A model generated the notes under the pieces. The model was not told where the DNA came from. It was given only the letters and a program-made list of their open reading frames with translations, and did not search any database. A stretch of DNA of 62,516 nucleotides from Flavobacterium araucananum (GTDB lineage: Bacteria; Bacteroidota; Bacteroidia; Flavobacteriales; Flavobacteriaceae), in assembly GCF_002222055.1 (NCBI RefSeq), contig NZ_MUGS01000030.1, forward strand, positions 57,048-119,563, read 5' to 3'. Both the position numbers and the translations under genes were made by a program. This document shows, in pieces, positions 59,990-62,516 of this stretch (position 1 is the stretch's first letter; each line of letters starts with the position of its first letter).

Positions 59990-61936
59990 TTAAACTGTAA
60001 AAACTTTTAATGTCTTTTTTATTTCTTCGTTTACAATAGCGACAAATTCATCAATTGTAACTGTAATATTCCCTTTTCCTTCTTGACCGTGACGACGGAT
60101 CGAAATAGTTCCGTTTTTCTCCTCTTCCTCACCAACAATAAGCATAAACGGTATTTTTTGCATTTCTGCATCTCTAATTTTCTTGCCAATAGTCTCGCTT
60201 CTGTTGTCAATTAGGGCGCGAATTTCGTGATTTTCTAGCAAATCTAAAACTTTTTTAGCATATATTTCGTATTTCTCGCTCAAAGACAAGATTATAGCCT
60301 GTTCCGGCATTAGCCAAAGTGGGAAATTTCCCGCAGTGTGCTCTAGTAAAATTGCGATAAAACGTTCCATAGATCCAAAAGGAGCTCTGTGAATCATAAC
60401 AGGGCGATGTAATTCATTATCAGCACCTTTATATGTCAATTCAAAACGCTCAGGCAGGTTATAATCGACCTGAATAGTACCTAATTGCCATTGTCTTCCT
60501 AGCGCATCTTTTACCATAAAGTCAAGCTTCGGACCGTAAAAAGCAGCCTCGCCATATTCTACAACAGTATTCAGTCCTTTGTCGGCAGCAGCATTGATAA
60601 TTGCGTTTTCAGCTTTCTCCCAATTTTCGTCAGAACCTATGTATTTGTCTCTGTTTTCTTTGTCTCTCAATGAAATTTGAGCAGTAAAGTTTTCAAAACC
60701 TAATGAACCAAATACATAAAGTACCAGGTCAATTACTTTTTTAAATTCTTCATCCAATTGTTCCGGAGTACAAAAGATATGCGCATCATCCTGAGTAAAT
60801 CCTCGAACACGAGTTAAACCATGTAGTTCACCAGATTGTTCGTATCTGTATACGGTACCAAATTCAGCATAACGCTTAGGTAGATCTTTATAGGACCAGG
60901 GTCTTACATTATAAATCTCACAGTGGTGAGGACAGTTCATTGGTTTTAATAAAAACTCTTCGCCTTCGGCAGGAGTATGTATCGGCTGAAAACTATCAGC
61001 ACCATATTTCGCATAATGACCAGAAGTAACATAAAGTTCTTTTTGTCCAATATGCGGCGTAACCACTTGTTCGTATCCGGCTTTCTTTTGAGCTTTCTTT
61101 AAAAATTGTTCTAATCTGTCTCGAAGTGCAGCGCCTTTAGGCAACCATAAAGGCAAACCTTGACCTACTTTTTGTGAAAAAGCAAACAATTCAAGCTCCT
61201 TACCTAATTTACGGTGATCACGACGTTTTGCTTCTTCAAGAAGTTCAAGATATTCAGTCAGATCCTTTTGTTTAGGGAAAGAAGTTCCATATACACGAGT
61301 CAGTTGCTTGTTCTTTTCATCACCTCTCCAGTAAGCGCCGGCAACACTCATGATTTTAAAAGCTTTGATGATACCGGTATTTGGGATATGTCCACCACGA
61401 CATAAGTCAGTAAAAGTGGCGTGATCACAAAAAGTAATAGTTCCGTCCTCAAGGTTCGAAATCAATTCTGTCTTGTAAACGTTATCTTTGTATAGTTCCA
61501 AAGCATCGGCTTTGCTAACCGGACGCATTTTAAATTCATGTTTGCCTCTGGAAATTTCTAAAACGCGATCTTCGATTTTTTTAAAATCAGCATCAGTGAT
61601 CTTCTGGTCTTCAAAATCCACATCATAGTAAAATCCATTAGAAATTGCAGGTCCAAGAGTTAGTTTAATTCCAGGGTACAATTCCTCAAGAGCCTGTGCC
61701 ATGACGTGAGAAGTCGAATGCCAGAAAGCTTTTTTTCCTTCCGTATCATTCCAAGTATATAAAACAAGACTACCGTCGGTCGTCAATGGAGTTTCGGTTT
61801 CTATTGTTGTACCATTAAAAGATGCAGAAATTACGTTTCTTGCAAATCCTTCACTAATGCTTTTAGCAACCTCCATCGGAGTTACGCCTGAAGCAAACTC
61901 TCTAATTGACCCATCGGGTAAAGTAATCTTAATCAT
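59990..61936 (-). CDS. thrS: threonyl-tRNA synthetase
   Basis: A 648-residue ThrRS of full length. In order: TGS domain (about 1-60, [11 protein letters not shown]), editing domain (about 65-230) with the HxxxH pair [11 protein letters not shown] and [10 protein letters not shown], class II catalytic core (about 245-535) with [45 protein letters not shown] and a zinc site, and the anticodon-binding domain (about 540-648). It charges tRNA-Thr and edits Ser-tRNA. It is the first gene of the thrS-infC-rpmI-rplT operon and has a good promoter. I see no T-box or operator hairpin in its short leader. Confidence 0.97.
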   Translation of the reverse strand: MIKITLPDGSIREFASGVTPMEVAKSISEGFARNVISASFNGTTIETETPLTTDGSLVLYTWNDTEGKKAFWHSTSHVMAQALEELYPGIKLTLGPAISNGFYYDVDFEDQKITDADFKKIEDRVLEISRGKHEFKMRPVSKADALELYKDNVYKTELISNLEDGTITFCDHATFTDLCRGGHIPNTGIIKAFKIMSVAGAYWRGDEKNKQLTRVYGTSFPKQKDLTEYLELLEEAKRRDHRKLGKELELFAFSQKVGQGLPLWLPKGAALRDRLEQFLKKAQKKAGYEQVVTPHIGQKELYVTSGHYAKYGADSFQPIHTPAEGEEFLLKPMNCPHHCEIYNVRPWSYKDLPKRYAEFGTVYRYEQSGELHGLTRVRGFTQDDAHIFCTPEQLDEEFKKVIDLVLYVFGSLGFENFTAQISLRDKENRDKYIGSDENWEKAENAIINAAADKGLNTVVEYGEAAFYGPKLDFMVKDALGRQWQLGTIQVDYNLPERFELTYKGADNELHRPVMIHRAPFGSMERFIAILLEHTAGNFPLWLMPEQAIILSLSEKYEIYAKKVLDLLENHEIRALIDNRSETIGKKIRDAEMQKIPFMLIVGEEEEKNGTISIRRHGQEGKGNITVTIDEFVAIVNEEIKKTLKVFTV

Positions 61937-61956
61937 TGTTTATAATTTTGTGAATG

Positions 61957-61987
61957 CAAATATAACGCATTACAAAAATACATACAA
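61957..61987 (-). promoter_or_regulatory. promoter of the thrS-infC-rpmI-rplT operon
   Basis: The minus strand carries TTG (61985-61987), 20 bases, and TATATTTG (61957-61964), a full consensus match, 20 bases upstream of the thrS start. Confidence 0.8.
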
Positions 61988-62116
61988 TACATATATTCAT
62001 GTTTATACTATAATATGTAATAAGAATATAAATTGTGTCAATCAAGCTTGTTTTTGTCCTTATATATAAGGAGTAATTTATGCTTCATATATAGGACAAG
62101 CTTTTTTGATCCCTCC

Positions 62117-62145
62117 ACCTACCAGGTTTTGAAAACCTGGTAGGT
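62117..62145. repeat. palindrome related to the element at 16649
   Basis: ACCTACCAGGTTTT and AAAACCTGGTAGGT form a 14-bp inverted repeat around a single G, followed by TTGTTTT. Core bases match the 16649-16687 palindrome. Confidence 0.75.
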
Positions 62146-62215
62146 TTGTTTTGGAGTCAAAGGAACTCAAGATAAGTTCTCACCTTATATAGGATTATGT
62201 TTTAAAAACCTCATT

Positions 62216-62320
62216 CAAGTATTAAGGAGCTTAATCCCGCTGTTCGTTTCAATCTTTTGCGCCGAACCCCGGCGCAAAAGGATTTTCACTCCCATCGGGG
62301 CTATTGCAGTTGTATTTATA
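62216..62320 (+). repeat. dispersed repeat, GGAGCT-TTTCAATCTTTTG family
   Basis: AAGGAGCTTAATCCCGCT, then GTTTCAATCTTTTGCGCCG, CCCCGGCGCAAAAGGATTTT and CACTCCCATCGGGGCT. The inner arms CTTTTGCGCCG and CGGCGCAAAAG form a strong hairpin. I recognise this as a repeat type common in Flavobacterium genomes; a truncated relative begins at 16445. Confidence 0.65.
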
Positions 62321-62516
62321 AGAAGAGTAGGAGTGTGCCACCCAATTCCAACCCCAAAAAGAATACACCCCCAAAAAAGGCTAAAAAAGCTGCGAAGTCT
62401 TTAAAAACGGTTACTATTCAAAGACTAAAAATGAGAAAACCCTAAAGCGTGCCAGAAAAACCTTAGAAATAAGAAAAAACAAGATAGCGTAAGTGAGGTG
62501 TTATCAAAGAGTTAAG

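Larger units (their letters stand above)
61988..62516. other. terminal gene-free region with dispersed repeats
   Basis: About 530 bases with no gene I trust. It holds the ACC..CAGGTTTT palindrome (62117-62145), the GGAGCTTAATCCCGCT element with a GCGCCG hairpin (62216-62320), and an unassigned Lys-rich, frame-poor stretch to the window end. Confidence 0.55.

Noticed and set aside
61937..62100. T-box or translational operator ahead of thrS
   Set aside because: The leader from the predicted start of transcription is only about 15-20 bases, too short for a T-box or an E. coli-type operator.
62257..62445. 62-residue Lys-rich frame near the window end
   Set aside because: It runs through a hairpin-forming dispersed repeat and has no domain, promoter or plausible start; probably non-coding.
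1..62516. Mobile element, prophage or integrated plasmid
   Set aside because: No transposase, integrase, phage structural or plasmid replication protein is encoded; the tRNA genes are not followed by attachment repeats.

Overview
The window looks like chromosomal DNA of a Flavobacterium-type Bacteroidota. It is AT-rich. It carries proteins with type IX secretion (T9SS) C-terminal signals, Bacteroidota promoters (TTG, about 20 bases, TAnnTTTG), lysine/asparagine-rich proteins, a split transketolase and a CrtZ-type carotenoid pathway. I see no prophage, transposase, integrase, CRISPR array or plasmid gene. Most genes are housekeeping or lineage-typical; the accessory signal lies in the signalling systems, secreted repeat proteins and dispersed non-coding repeats.

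Layout. 1-5.4 kb: tRNA methyltransferase trmL, an RluE-like pseudouridine synthase, a small hydrophilic protein, and a 1142-residue secreted protein with a phosphodiesterase-type nuclease domain and a T9SS tail. 5.4-10 kb (minus): MepB-like protein, an ECF sigma factor overlapping a membrane-anchored protein with a long repeat linker and a beta-barrel-like end, and two exported proteins. 10-16.5 kb: rmuC, a small membrane protein, a thioesterase, a YceI-like protein, an SDR epimerase, and a TetR-like regulator overlapping an ABC1/UbiB kinase. 16.8-22.8 kb (minus): a light/carotenoid cluster with a CarH/LitR-type B12-binding MerR regulator, crtI, crtB, crtZ, an SRPBCC protein and a photolyase. 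22.9-32 kb: a Kir-type channel, a TPR protein, a 1329-residue modular T9SS protein, a barrel-like gene broken by a 16-bp tandem duplication, and an unknown membrane-protein/lipoprotein pair. 32.1-32.8 kb: four identical tRNA-Lys and one tRNA-Leu. 32.9-45.6 kb: aroK, a phosphoribosyltransferase, an S4 protein, an FKBP lipoprotein, split transketolase, a YdjC-like deacetylase, tgt, an LptF/G permease, a DMT transporter, accA and dnaB. 45.7-57.2 kb: two two-component systems, the second with three tandem paralogous TPR-lipoprotein histidine kinases and one response regulator. 57.3-62 kb: an AhpD-like protein, a Crp-family regulator, and the conserved thrS-infC-rpmI-rplT operon, with infC apparently starting at ATA. 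The last 580 bases are repeats.

How parts work together. The CarH-like protein keeps both cobalamin-ligand motifs of light sensors, so light probably relieves repression of carotenoid synthesis and perhaps of DNA photorepair. The sigma/barrel pair could carry an envelope signal to transcription. In the triple-kinase locus the middle kinase has lost its phospho-acceptor histidine but keeps its ATPase motifs, which suggests hetero-oligomeric signalling or a regulatory pseudokinase. Intergenic spaces are unusually rich in dispersed repeats of several families and in degenerate simple-sequence stretches; three of the spacers in the carotenoid cluster each hold a different one.
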